From Mogibacterium sp. (GTDB taxonomy: Bacteria; Bacillota; Clostridia; Peptostreptococcales; Anaerovoracaceae): a DNA stretch of 64,000 nucleotides. Position numbers and translations under genes: made by a program. Where the stretch lies: contig JAFRGD010000025.1 in NCBI GenBank assembly GCA_017433975.1, positions 25,455 through 89,454 on the forward strand. Reading direction: 5' to 3'. The notes under the pieces are model-generated. The model did no database searches. It saw only the letters and a program-made list of their open reading frames with translations, and was not told the origin of the DNA. Positions 17,344-26,028 of this stretch are shown piece after piece; positions within the stretch are counted from its first letter, which is position 1, and the number at the start of each line of letters is the position of its first letter.

Positions 17344-18219
17344 ATGGAACAAATGTCCAACGCATTGATTATAATACGAAATGTGTCCGCTTGGAAGATG
17401 CAACCACCCGCAATGTACGGGTCTTTTCACATTCTCGCGGTGATCGTGATGTCCGCGCTCGCGGTTTGGGGCGCCCGGCTCGTCCGGAAACGCGGCTGGA
17501 ACGTGACGCGGGTGCTCGCGGTGACCGGCTGGGCGCTCATCGTACTGGAGATATTCAAGCAGCTTTTCCTGTGCTACGTCGTCAACGGCGGCGCGTACGA
17601 TTACTGGTTCTTCCCGTTCCAGCTGTGCTCCGTCCCGATGTACCTCTGCGTCCTGCTGCCGCGGCTCGGCCGCGGCGGACAACGCGCCGGCGACCGAACT
17701 GCTGTGCAGCAGACCGGCGGGCAGGGCGGCCTGCGTGCCGCGGTCCTCACGTTTCTGGCCAGCTACACGTTCGTGAGCGCCGTCGCGACATTCGTCTACC
17801 CGGAAGACCTGCTCCGCTCCTACGCGGCGCTCACCGTACACGGCTTCCTCTGGCACGGTCTGCTCCTGTTCCTCAGCCTGACCGTCGTCCTGACGGCCGC
17901 GGCAGACCTCACCGTTCGCGGCTTCGCGCGCGCGACGGCCCTGTACCTCGCGCTCTGCTGCGTCGCCGTCGCGCTCAACGTCGCGCTCGAGCCGCTCGCG
18001 GCGGCCCGCATGGCCGGACCGCTTGCGCACGCGTACCCGAACATGTTTTACCTAAGCCCGTACCACTTCTCCGGCCAGCCGCTGATCGGTACGGTGCAAC
18101 GGGCCGCCGGCATCCCGGCCGGCCTCGCCCTGTACATCGCCGCGACCGTCGCGTTCTCCGCCGGCGCCGCCGCGGCTTTCGCCCGGGGCTTTCATCATTC
18201 AAAGGAAGGTGTCAAATGA
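17344..18219 (+). CDS. YwaF/TIGR02206-like integral membrane protein
   Basis: About 291 residues with six or seven transmembrane helices. The segments MYGSFHILAV, LEIFKQLFLCYV and WFFPFQLCSVPMYLCVL match the conserved core of the YwaF family (ER-type TMEM164-like fold), whose function in bacteria is unknown. The start is uncertain: ATG 17344, 17353 or a later Met near residue 20, because a TATAAT box lies right before the first ATG and no ribosome binding site is seen. It overlaps the GNAT gene by 4 bases (ATGA). A Gly/Arg-rich insert around residues 105-130 is unusual for the family. Confidence 0.75.
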   Translation: MEQMSNALIIIRNVSAWKMQPPAMYGSFHILAVIVMSALAVWGARLVRKRGWNVTRVLAVTGWALIVLEIFKQLFLCYVVNGGAYDYWFFPFQLCSVPMYLCVLLPRLGRGGQRAGDRTAVQQTGGQGGLRAAVLTFLASYTFVSAVATFVYPEDLLRSYAALTVHGFLWHGLLLFLSLTVVLTAAADLTVRGFARATALYLALCCVAVALNVALEPLAAARMAGPLAHAYPNMFYLSPYHFSGQPLIGTVQRAAGIPAGLALYIAATVAFSAGAAAAFARGFHHSKEGVK

Positions 18220-18761
18220 AATACAACAAAACAATCACGCTCAAAGATGGCCGGACGGCCGTGCTCCGGAACGGCGACGCGTCTGACGGCGCCGCTGTGT
18301 ACGAGCATTTTACCGCGACCCACGGAGAGACCGATTTTCTGCTCGCCTATCCCGACGAAAACAGCTTTCCGCTGGAACAGGAAGCGGACTTCCTGGCGGG
18401 AAAGGCCGCCAGCGACAACGAAATCATGCTGCTCGCCCTCGTCGACGGAACCGTCGTCGGGACCGCCTCGGTCATGTCGCTCGGGGCAAAATACAAGGTG
18501 AAGCACCGCGCCGACTTCGGGATCAGCGTTTCAAAAGAGTACTGGGGGCTCGGGATCGGCAAGGCCCTGACCAAGGCCTGCATTCAGTGCGCAAAGGACG
18601 CCGGCTACACGCAGCTGGAGTTGTCCGTCGTCGCCGACAACGCGCGGGCCGTCGCTTTATATCGCGCCCTCGGGTTCCGGGACTTCGGCCTGAACCCAAA
18701 GGGCTTCAACTCCCGGACGGCCGGCTACCAGGAACTGCTTTACATGCTGTTGGAACTGTAG
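18216..18761 (+). CDS. GNAT N-acetyltransferase
   Basis: Acetyl-CoA-dependent transferase of 181 residues. The GNAT core is visible from VVGTASVMSL through the acetyl-CoA loop GLGIGKALTK (R/Q-x-x-G-x-G/A) to ELSVVADNARAVALYRALGF. RimI/RimL-like enzymes share this outline, but the acceptor cannot be deduced. The start at 18216 overlaps the preceding stop (ATGA), with AAAGGAAGG just upstream. It is followed 9 bases later by an unknown gene, so the three appear co-transcribed. Confidence 0.88.
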   Translation: MKYNKTITLKDGRTAVLRNGDASDGAAVYEHFTATHGETDFLLAYPDENSFPLEQEADFLAGKAASDNEIMLLALVDGTVVGTASVMSLGAKYKVKHRADFGISVSKEYWGLGIGKALTKACIQCAKDAGYTQLELSVVADNARAVALYRALGFRDFGLNPKGFNSRTAGYQELLYMLLEL

Positions 18762-18770
18762 GAGTTTAAC

Positions 18771-19403
18771 ATGAAATTGTTCGGTTTCAAATCAAAAGAC
18801 CGCGACGGCGGTCAGAAAAAAACGTCCGAGAGAGCGGGCGGCAACGAAGAACTTCTCCGCGTTCTCAAAGACGGTTCGTATTACGAGGCGGCCGCGGCGG
18901 CCGAAAAACTGGTCTCGCTCAAGGACTACAGCGGCATGAACCTCATGATCACCCGTATGAACAACGACCGGATGGCGGTTCCGCTGAGCCGGATTCCGGA
19001 CGAGGCGGTCGTCCTGCCGCTCATCCTCGCAATCAGCGAATACGCGATTCTCAATCTGAACGTCTCCACCGGGAGCGAGCGGTTTTCCGCGCGGTCCGCG
19101 GCGGATATCTTCCGGAACCTCCTCTGGAACGTCCCGGACAAGGCGATCGCGTACATCGCCGAGATTGCGGACTACCATTTCTTCTTCATGAAAGACGGCG
19201 AGCTGCTGTACACCGTGGGGCAGAAGGCCTTCGGCGCGCACCTCGACCGGCCGGACCTGATCGCAAGCGCCGCCAGAGATGCGCTGGCCAAGGTGCCGGA
19301 GGAACAGCGCCGCGCATCGCTCGACCGCGAGAAGCCGAACTACCGGAAGGTCGACAACCGGGTCACCAAGCAGGAGATCCGGAACCTGCTCTACCAGAAA
19401 TAA
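18771..19403 (+). CDS. Conserved-looking protein of unknown function
   Basis: A 210-residue, soluble, mostly helical protein with no signal peptide. The N-terminal 25 residues are Lys/Arg/Gly-rich and probably disordered; the body (LRVLKDGSYYEAAAAAEKLV, NLLWNVPDKAIAYIAEIADY) suggests helical repeats. No family is recognised. AGGAG precedes the ATG by 6 bases; the gene ends the small operon of YwaF-like protein, GNAT and this protein, closed by a strong terminator at 19424-19457. Confidence 0.75.
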   Translation: MKLFGFKSKDRDGGQKKTSERAGGNEELLRVLKDGSYYEAAAAAEKLVSLKDYSGMNLMITRMNNDRMAVPLSRIPDEAVVLPLILAISEYAILNLNVSTGSERFSARSAADIFRNLLWNVPDKAIAYIAEIADYHFFFMKDGELLYTVGQKAFGAHLDRPDLIASAARDALAKVPEEQRRASLDREKPNYRKVDNRVTKQEIRNLLYQK

Positions 19404-19423
19404 CTCTGCCAGAATAAAACCAA

Positions 19424-19457
19424 AGGGGACTGCGCATGCAGTCCCCTCTTTTTCTTA
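19424..19457 (+). terminator. Strong bidirectional terminator
   Basis: AGGGGACTGC-GCAT-GCAGTCCCCT forms a perfect ten-pair stem followed by CTTTTTCTT. The opposite side also has T-rich sequence, so it can serve the convergent TIR-TPR operon. Confidence 0.92.
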
Positions 19458-19515
19458 TTTGTGAATGGTGAAAACACTGTTGAACGCGCCGGCAGCCTAT
19501 TCTCCGTCGGGCCGT

Positions 19516-21579
19516 TTACTCTCCGCCGAGCCGCGCCAGGATCTCGTCGCGGTGCTCGCTTTCGAGGCCGGCGGCCTTTTGGGCGATGAAGTCGCGGCGG
19601 ATCGTCTCGACCTGCCCCTCGCCCTGCGCGGCGATGAGGTCCAGCAGGGCGTCGCTTTCCTCGGTCCGTCCATAATACAACAGCGCGTACGCGTAGTTCA
19701 TGTTGGTCAGGATGTTGTCCGGCTGCAGGCGGACCGCCGTTTCTCCGGCGATCACCGCCCGGGCCGGGTTTCTTTCGTGAATGAGTTCATAGTAGGACAG
19801 CCACGCGTAATACTGGGCCGTGTCGTAGGTCCCGAGATTTTGCGCGACCGCCTCGTAAAGCGCGAGGCCCTGTTCAAAGAGTGCCCGGGAGCGCTCGTAA
19901 TCCCCCGCCTTGAAGGCGTTCTCGCCGGTGTTCAGCAGGCTGAGCGCGTAAGACGCCTGGTCGGCTGCCGTGCCCGTCTGCCCGCTGACGTTGCCGTAGA
20001 TGTCCGTCGCCTTGGTGTAGTATTCGTCCGCGCGGTCGTAATCGCCCTGGATGTTGAACGCCAGGCCGCGGTTGTTGTAAAGCTCCGCCAGCATCAGCTG
20101 GTACTCTTTGTTTTCGTCGTCCTTGGCCAGCTCCTCCGCCATCGCAATCGACTCGGTATAGTACATGTCGGCTTCCGCAAAATTGCCCGAATCCATCAGG
20201 CAGGCGGCGAGCATGGACCCGGCCTGTACGACGCTCGCGCGGTTCAGGAGCGAGTCCGTCCGTTGTTGCAGCTGCTGATACAGTTCCAGCGCTTTCTTCA
20301 ACCGCACCGACGCGTCCTGGAACATGCCGGAGCGGTACAGCAGAATTCCGTAGTTGTACTCGATGAGCGCCTTGCTCTCGAGAACCTCGTCGGTCTCCTC
20401 CATCGGCTCGATCAGCGTGAGGCTCTTTTCGAAGAACTCCGCCGCCCGCGCCCCGTCCCCGAGGTTGACCGCGTTCGCGCCCGCGTTATAGTACGTCCGC
20501 GCGAAGATCAGCGGGTCCGGTTCCGCCATCGTCTCCTGTTTCGCGATGGCTTCCGTATAAGTGGCGTCCGCTTCGTCGTAGCGGCCGGCCGCGGTCAGGA
20601 GGCTCGCCTTATTGTTGTACGCGGACGCGAGCCCCTGCTCTCCGCGTTCGTAATGTTTGTCCGCAAGCCCCTGGAACAGGCCGATCGCAGTCTCTTCCGA
20701 CGCGAGCGCGTCGTCGTACATGCCGAGCACGCTCTCCGCGTTGGCCAGTTTTTCGTAGTTCGCAGCCGCCTCGTAAGTGGCCTTCTCTTTGTTCCGCGAA
20801 AGGCTCAGAATCTGGTTGATGTCTTCGGTGTTGTCGTGCAGGATGTCTTTGATCTTTCCGTAGGACCCCGGGACGTTGGTCAGGTGGTCCGGAAGGTCGT
20901 ACGTCAGCTCCTTGAGGATCCGCATCGAAGCCTCTTCGCGCTGCATGGCCGTGTCGCGGAACGCCCGCGCCTCCAGCATCAATCCGAGCGAGACCGCTCC
21001 GATCAGCAGGAAGGCTGTCGCTGCGGCGATCGCCTTCGACCGGAACTGGCGGTTCTTGCGGAGGGAGTGCTCGCGCGCGAGGTCGCTCTCGTTACAACCG
21101 GTGATGCCCGCGATGACTTTGAGGAGCTCCGTGTCCGCCTTGGCCATCATCTGCTTGACCGGGTTACCCGGGACGCGGATGTCCATCGTTCGCTCCGCGA
21201 TGTCCGGAATCAGCTTGAGCGACGGCGGGAAAGACACCTCCGGGTCGCCGCTGATGAGCAGCGGATAGATGTGGTCCGCCCGGCCGAGTTCGATGAAGAC
21301 CGCGACCTCACGGTCGACCCACGCCGAAGACGGCGCGTCCGTCGAGCAGATCACGACCAGGCAGTTGGTGGAGTGCAGCGCCTTGTCGATGGTCTCCGTC
21401 AGGATGCTGCTGACGGCGAGCTCTTCGGTATCGCGGAACGCCCGCTTAATATTCTCGTACCCCTCCGCCTGGATCGACTTCGGCAGTTTGTAGTTCTCGA
21501 GGTGGTTGAAGACCCGCTCGGTGATCGCGCTGTCCAGAGGCCGGTGGCGGTAGCTTATGAAGACGTCATAATCAAACAT
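19516..21579 (-). CDS. TIR-transmembrane-TPR protein
   Basis: A 687-residue protein. The TIR domain covers about 1-150 (YDVFISYRHR start; SSAWVDREV places Glu91 at the NADase-glutamate position four residues after Trp87). A basic stretch and one transmembrane helix lie at about 183-203, and the rest is tetratricopeptide repeats (for example YEKLANAESVLGMYDDALASE and YNNRGLAFNIQGDYDRADEYY), roughly eight or more units. Positive-inside charges place TIR in the cytosol and the TPRs outside. GGAGG sits 5 bases before the start, inside the preceding gene, with 8 bases of overlap. It is the last gene of a four-gene operon with a pseudo-TIR protein and two channel-like proteins. The NADase activity is predicted only. 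Confidence 0.85.
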   Translation of the reverse strand: MFDYDVFISYRHRPLDSAITERVFNHLENYKLPKSIQAEGYENIKRAFRDTEELAVSSILTETIDKALHSTNCLVVICSTDAPSSAWVDREVAVFIELGRADHIYPLLISGDPEVSFPPSLKLIPDIAERTMDIRVPGNPVKQMMAKADTELLKVIAGITGCNESDLAREHSLRKNRQFRSKAIAAATAFLLIGAVSLGLMLEARAFRDTAMQREEASMRILKELTYDLPDHLTNVPGSYGKIKDILHDNTEDINQILSLSRNKEKATYEAAANYEKLANAESVLGMYDDALASEETAIGLFQGLADKHYERGEQGLASAYNNKASLLTAAGRYDEADATYTEAIAKQETMAEPDPLIFARTYYNAGANAVNLGDGARAAEFFEKSLTLIEPMEETDEVLESKALIEYNYGILLYRSGMFQDASVRLKKALELYQQLQQRTDSLLNRASVVQAGSMLAACLMDSGNFAEADMYYTESIAMAEELAKDDENKEYQLMLAELYNNRGLAFNIQGDYDRADEYYTKATDIYGNVSGQTGTAADQASYALSLLNTGENAFKAGDYERSRALFEQGLALYEAVAQNLGTYDTAQYYAWLSYYELIHERNPARAVIAGETAVRLQPDNILTNMNYAYALLYYGRTEESDALLDLIAAQGEGQVETIRRDFIAQKAAGLESEHRDEILARLGGE

Positions 21580-22426
21580 CTCCGCCTCCGTTCTCCCCGG
21601 ACGGGGCCTCCAGAAGATATCCTAAACCGAGCTCGTCCAGCTCGTCGTGTGCTTTCTGATTCGCCTCTTCGATGTACGCCAGCGCCTCTTCGTTGCCCGC
21701 AAAGGCCGCCGGCAGTTCCTCCATGGTCCGCCGCGCGATCGCAACGCTGAGCTTGGTTTGCTTTTCCGCGATTTCGCCCTCCCGCCGGGCCACATAGCCC
21801 AGGTAGAGGAACAGCCCGGTCGCAAAGATGCAGACCGACGCGATGACGGACACGATCGCCGTGATCGCCCGCCGGTGTCGCCGGCGGTGGCGCTGCTCGA
21901 GTTCGTCCGGGTGGATTCCGAGAATCGACGCGGTGACGCGGACGGTCTCGTACCGCAGCCGGTCTTTGTACTGGCTCGGCGTGTCCGCGCGGAGGTCCGA
22001 GGCGACCGGTTCGATCGTATCCTCGCGCTCCGCGATCGTCATGTCCGGACGGATGTAAGAGACGATTTTTTTCTCAACAAAACCCTCCGGGAACACGTCC
22101 ATCGGTTCTCCCCGGAGGATGACTGCGATGATATTGCTGCCCGGTTTGTGCTCCCGGAAGTATTTCAGGCAGGTCGAAATCGCCGGGACGTTTTGCGTGT
22201 CCGGCGAGCAAAGCACGCCCAGGCAGCGGCTGTGCTCCAGAAGCTCCTCGGTCGCCTCGTCAAACGGCCGGCCGTCGGCTTCGATGTGGATGCGCCGATA
22301 GTCGATCGACGGGCCCGGAAGCGTTACTCCGGACGGGAGTTTGTACTGGCGGATGCAATCGGCCAGTTTGACGGCTTCTGCCCGGTCCTCCGGCGCCGCG
22401 ATGAAACAGATATCATACTCCTTCAC
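21572..22426 (-). CDS. Membrane TIR-like protein lacking the catalytic glutamate
   Basis: A 284-residue protein. The first 110 residues follow the TIR fold of its neighbour (YDICFIAAPEDRAEAVKLAD, then SRCLGVLCSPDTQ), but where the partner has WVDREV this one reads AISTCL, without Glu. An arginine/histidine-rich stretch precedes one transmembrane helix at about 188-211, and a predicted coiled coil of 70 residues follows. I chose GTG 22426 because GGAG lies 8 bases upstream and alignment begins there; ATG 22447 would add seven residues. It overlaps the channel gene by 14 bases and the TIR-TPR gene by 8. It probably acts as a structural or regulatory partner of the active TIR protein. Confidence 0.75.
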   Translation of the reverse strand: MKEYDICFIAAPEDRAEAVKLADCIRQYKLPSGVTLPGPSIDYRRIHIEADGRPFDEATEELLEHSRCLGVLCSPDTQNVPAISTCLKYFREHKPGSNIIAVILRGEPMDVFPEGFVEKKIVSYIRPDMTIAEREDTIEPVASDLRADTPSQYKDRLRYETVRVTASILGIHPDELEQRHRRRHRRAITAIVSVIASVCIFATGLFLYLGYVARREGEIAEKQTKLSVAIARRTMEELPAAFAGNEEALAYIEEANQKAHDELDELGLGYLLEAPSGENGGGDV

Positions 22427-23969
22427 GGCCGCTTCTCCTCTCCGCAATGCTTCCCAACAGCTCCCACGCGTAGTCGTCTTTCTTTTGCTCCGCCTCGCTC
22501 AGCCGGTCATACGGGACCATGGACACGTGCAGCCGCAATGCGTCGTTGCGCTTGTCCGCGAGCCGCCAGTTGTACATCTGATAGAAGCGCAGCCAGCGCC
22601 GGTGCTCCATCTCTCGGCAGATTTCGCGCTGCGCCGGGTCCAGCCCGCAGAAGACGTCGTATGCCTGCTGACACTGTTCCGGCGTGATGTCCCGGACGTC
22701 CTCGCCGAGCAGCCACCGCACCTTGACCGGCAGGTGGTCCGCCGCCGCGATGTTCGACTGCCGGAAAAACTCGCCGAGGTCGCGCCAGGCGACCGGGTGG
22801 TCGGAATTCTCGTTATATAAATCGTTGATCAGGATCGCCATGTGATTGACCGCGTCCTTCATGACGAACTCCGGCGTCAGGCTGTCCTCGCGGGAGCCGA
22901 AACTGTCGACCCCCGGAACTTCCGCGAAGAGCCGCACGTGAACCTTGCCCGGCACCGCAAACCACTGGCGGAGCTGGCTGTGGATCGTCAGGTTCTCCGG
23001 GTCCGTGTCCGCGCAGAGGATGATCCGGTCCGCCCGCGCGAGGAGGTCCGGCGCCGCCGTCCAGGCTTCGTCGTGGAAGATCAGGCTGTCCTCGTAAGGA
23101 TGTCCCGGTGCGAGGGCCGCGACGATCTCCGGGTGCAGGGACGCGAAACCCTGCGCGCTGCCGAACACGTGGTATTCGAGCACGTGGGTCTTTTCAAAGA
23201 TGTTCGTGAGAAGCGCTCTGGTGAGAAGCGCGCTGCCCGTCTCCTCGCAGCCGATGAAGATCACGCACCGCTCCTGCTCCCCGATCGGGTGCTTCTTCCA
23301 ATAGCTCCGGCTCAGGACCTCGGACGGGCTGAAGAACTGGACGTTCTCCGGCAGGTTGTCCGCCGCGCAGTCGGTCAGGCTGTAGACCGGCACACCGAGG
23401 TCTCCAGCTCCGACCGCCGCCGCCGCGTTGTGCCAGCGGTCCTCGCCCGCATAAAAGAGCGAAAGGCCGTCCGGCTTCTCCCGGGTCCGGAGCAGCTCCG
23501 CCGGGTCCGCGTCGGTCCGCAGGACGCCCGGCTCCTTGCCCGGGTTGCCGTCGCCGCGCGGAAAGACCACGAGGCTGTCCGGGTCTTCCTGTTGGATGGC
23601 CTTTGCGAGCGCCGTAGAGTCCGCGTTCTCCTCGCTGAACCAGTACCAGTTCCGGCTCCGCGCATGCCGCAGCCGGAACCGCGGCGCCTCCCCGCCGATC
23701 AGGCTCACGCCGAGGCTGATCAGCGCGGTCAACAGGCCGATGCTGCAGAGCGCAAAGACGAGGCCGAGGACTCTGCCGAAAGGCGTCACCGGCGCCATGT
23801 CTCCGTAGCCGACCGTCGTAATCGTAATGATCGAATACCAAAGCGCGTCCCAGATACTATGGATCGAGGACCCCGGCGCCTTGGACTCCACCGCGGTCAG
23901 GACGATCAGCAGCAGGACATACACGATCAGGCCGCATATGATGATTCGTATACTCTTCTTATTCTTCAA
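22413..23969 (-). CDS. Two-helix potassium channel with Rossmann-like and RyR-like domains
   Basis: A 518-residue protein. TM1 at about 8-27, a pore loop with the canonical selectivity filter TVGYGD (52-57) and TM2 at about 66-92 form an ion_trans_2 potassium channel. The cytosolic part has two TrkA-N/RCK-like alpha-beta regions (for example ERCVIFIGCEETGSALLTRA near 227-246). A C-terminal module of about 70 residues with EMEHRRWLRFYQMYNW and SMVPYDRLSEAEQKKDDYAW resembles RyR domains. Those are found in bacterial nucleotide-sensing and conflict proteins. It overlaps the following gene's stop by 4 bases. It would gate potassium in response to a bound ligand; the ligand is unknown. Confidence 0.8.
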   Translation of the reverse strand: MKNKKSIRIIICGLIVYVLLLIVLTAVESKAPGSSIHSIWDALWYSIITITTVGYGDMAPVTPFGRVLGLVFALCSIGLLTALISLGVSLIGGEAPRFRLRHARSRNWYWFSEENADSTALAKAIQQEDPDSLVVFPRGDGNPGKEPGVLRTDADPAELLRTREKPDGLSLFYAGEDRWHNAAAAVGAGDLGVPVYSLTDCAADNLPENVQFFSPSEVLSRSYWKKHPIGEQERCVIFIGCEETGSALLTRALLTNIFEKTHVLEYHVFGSAQGFASLHPEIVAALAPGHPYEDSLIFHDEAWTAAPDLLARADRIILCADTDPENLTIHSQLRQWFAVPGKVHVRLFAEVPGVDSFGSREDSLTPEFVMKDAVNHMAILINDLYNENSDHPVAWRDLGEFFRQSNIAAADHLPVKVRWLLGEDVRDITPEQCQQAYDVFCGLDPAQREICREMEHRRWLRFYQMYNWRLADKRNDALRLHVSMVPYDRLSEAEQKKDDYAWELLGSIAERRSGREGV

Positions 23970-25843
23970 TTGGTCGCGCCTTTCTCTGCCCGGAGGAGTT
24001 CCGGCAACGCCAGAACGTTGTTAATATCTACCTGTTTGTAGTCGATGACCCGCCCGGTGACCTCGTGCTCGCGCGCGGACAGCTCGTCCAGCGCGTCCCA
24101 CGGAATCAGGCAGGCGTGGGTGCGTGCGATCGTATCCTTTGTGATCCGGATGTCGCACGGGAGCCCCTGCTCCTTGCGGCGCTTCCATTCGGCCGCGTTC
24201 GCTTCAAAGACTTCCTGCGGCATGGTCGAGTACCCCATGACGAAGTGGAAGGCGTTCCAGCGGAGGTGTTCGGTCTTACCGAGCACTTCCAGCATCTCCG
24301 GACTCGGGTTCCACTCTCCGGCGGTCATCTGCTCGCGGCTGATGCCCGAAGCCTTGAGGAACGCCGGCGAGAAGTCCGCGGAGCACCGCGACGACATCTT
24401 GCTGAACGTGTCGCAGGCGACCCATTTGTCCCAGTTGCTCCGGTCGGATGTGTCGTACATCGCGTTCAGCAGGATCGCTGCCCGGTCCGCCCGCTCCGCC
24501 GACAGGAGGTCGAGCGTGTAGATGTCCGTGCGGATGATCGGGCTGCCGACCGTCTCCTGATACCGGACGCCGTTCTTACCGCACTGGATCACGCAGATGT
24601 GCTCCGCGTTCCGGCGCTTCAGGTACAACATCAGGCTGTTCGAAATCTCCCGGTTGGTGACCTCGTTCCCGGTGCAGACCACGATCATCTTGAGCGTCTT
24701 GATCCGCTTCGCGACATAGTCGTAAAACTCACGGCTGCCGCCGCTGGCCGTAAAGCTCTTGATATCATACTGTTTGAGCATCTCCGGGCTGACCGCGTAG
24801 ATGTAGCCGGACTCCTCCGGAAACCGCGGTGAAAAGACCGCCGCGCGGAAATGGCTCCCCTCGAACTGGCCGTTCATCACGAGCTGCTTGAGCGCGGCCT
24901 GGCCGTGGCTGCCGAAGCCGACGACGACGCACTCGAAGTCCTCCGTCGCGCGCCCGTTCTCGTCAAAATGAATGAAATCCCACGGCGGGCAGGTGCGGAT
25001 CAGCGCCCGCGCCGAGAGCTCACTCTCGTCATACACGTGCACGTAGCCAAAGCCATACCCGTCCTTGGACACCTGCAGCATGGACGTGATGATGTCTTCT
25101 GCGCCCGGTAACGTCAGGCGGGTATTCTCCGGCGGAACGTTAAGCTCCGACAGCCCGCTCTTGAGCTTGAGCGCGTAGAACAGGTCTTCGTCGGCGTCTT
25201 CGCCCAGCGCGTAAACCGTCAGTTTGCGACGGTCCGCGTGGAGCCTGCGGAGGACCTTTGGATCCGAATTGACCGCCTCCGACCCCGTGACCACGGACAT
25301 CCCCTGGTTGTTCAGGTCGCCGATCAGTGCGGAGTCCGCGTTCTCAGCGATGAACACGACCGCGTTCCCGCCCTGCCTGACGCACTCCCGGCCGACCGCG
25401 ATGCTGTTCTCGTTGATTCCGTAGATCAATGTGAGGTCGCCGCGCCGCGACAGCAGCAGCCGCAGATACCGGAGCGCCTCCGCGCCGAGCGTGAACATGA
25501 CCGCGCTCGCCATCGAGTAGAACGCGAGCAGGTGCAGAATCCAGAAGCAGATCAGGCCGGTCATCGTCGACACGAAGGAGGACGCCGCGATAGACGCGTA
25601 GTCGTTGATGCCGACGAACATCTTGAAGACGCAGAAGAGCGTCCGGATGATGCTGAGCGGGATGTTCCCCGTGACCTCCGCAAAGCCCGTCCCGTAGATC
25701 AGCAGCCCACCGACCAGCGAGATGAGCATGCAGCCGGTCGTCAGCTTCGCCGAGAAGGACGGCTTGAGCGCCAGGTTGAGCACCATGGCGAGCAACAGTG
25801 CGGCTGACAGGACAGCGACGGAGATGACCGAGATACTGGACAT
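23966..25843 (-). CDS. Membrane protein with two Rossmann-like and one RyR-like domain
   Basis: A 625-residue protein, first gene of the TIR/channel operon. About four transmembrane helices lie within residues 3-125, without a recognisable K+ filter. Two nucleotide-binding-like modules follow (LTLIYGINENSIAVGRECV near 137; VVVGFGSHGQAALKQLV with GxGxxG near 304) and a C-terminal RyR-like module (KTEHLRWNAFHFVMGY, ACLIPWDALDELSAREH). The architecture parallels the next gene, suggesting a heteromeric channel-like complex. AAGGAGG precedes the ATG by 7 bases. A strong promoter and a 19-base dyad lie upstream. Function is inferred from domains and gene overlap only. Confidence 0.75.
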   Translation of the reverse strand: MSSISVISVAVLSAALLLAMVLNLALKPSFSAKLTTGCMLISLVGGLLIYGTGFAEVTGNIPLSIIRTLFCVFKMFVGINDYASIAASSFVSTMTGLICFWILHLLAFYSMASAVMFTLGAEALRYLRLLLSRRGDLTLIYGINENSIAVGRECVRQGGNAVVFIAENADSALIGDLNNQGMSVVTGSEAVNSDPKVLRRLHADRRKLTVYALGEDADEDLFYALKLKSGLSELNVPPENTRLTLPGAEDIITSMLQVSKDGYGFGYVHVYDESELSARALIRTCPPWDFIHFDENGRATEDFECVVVGFGSHGQAALKQLVMNGQFEGSHFRAAVFSPRFPEESGYIYAVSPEMLKQYDIKSFTASGGSREFYDYVAKRIKTLKMIVVCTGNEVTNREISNSLMLYLKRRNAEHICVIQCGKNGVRYQETVGSPIIRTDIYTLDLLSAERADRAAILLNAMYDTSDRSNWDKWVACDTFSKMSSRCSADFSPAFLKASGISREQMTAGEWNPSPEMLEVLGKTEHLRWNAFHFVMGYSTMPQEVFEANAAEWKRRKEQGLPCDIRITKDTIARTHACLIPWDALDELSAREHEVTGRVIDYKQVDINNVLALPELLRAEKGATN

Positions 25844-25869
25844 TGGAGTCCTCCTTTATTCCATGAATT

Positions 25870-25888
25870 CTCGTGCAGGGTGCACGAG
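25870..25888. promoter_or_regulatory. Perfect inverted repeat in the leader of the TIR/channel operon
   Basis: CTCGTGCA-GGG-TGCACGAG, eight-base perfect arms, lies between the promoter (25918-25946) and the ribosome binding site. It could be an operator or an mRNA hairpin; no T-run follows. Confidence 0.6.
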
Positions 25889-25917
25889 CCGATAGATGTG
25901 CAGACTTTTACAAATAT

Positions 25918-25946
25918 ACTATACTACTCCCGTGCGGAATGTTCAA
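25918..25946 (-). promoter_or_regulatory. Promoter of the TIR/channel operon
   Basis: Minus-strand TTGAAC (25941-25946), a 17-base spacer and TATAGT (25918-25923). The expected start near 25911 gives a 65-base leader. Confidence 0.75.
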
Positions 25947-25949
25947 TCA

Positions 25950-25981
25950 AAAAGACACCGCCGCGCAGGACGCGCGGCGGT
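25950..25981 (-). terminator. Terminator after the MFS transporter gene
   Basis: Minus-strand hairpin with arms 25972-25981 and 25957-25966 (ten pairs) followed by GTCTTTTTG, 48 bases past the MFS stop. It partly abuts the promoter of the TIR/channel operon. Confidence 0.85.
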
Positions 25982-26028
25982 TTGTAACTGTCCGATGAGA
26001 TGAACCGGCCGAAGCCTCATTCCGAGGA

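Noticed and set aside
19465..21750. Open frame of about 760 codons antisense to the TIR-TPR gene
   Set aside because: Same composition artefact; no recognisable domain, and it crosses two coding genes on the other strand.
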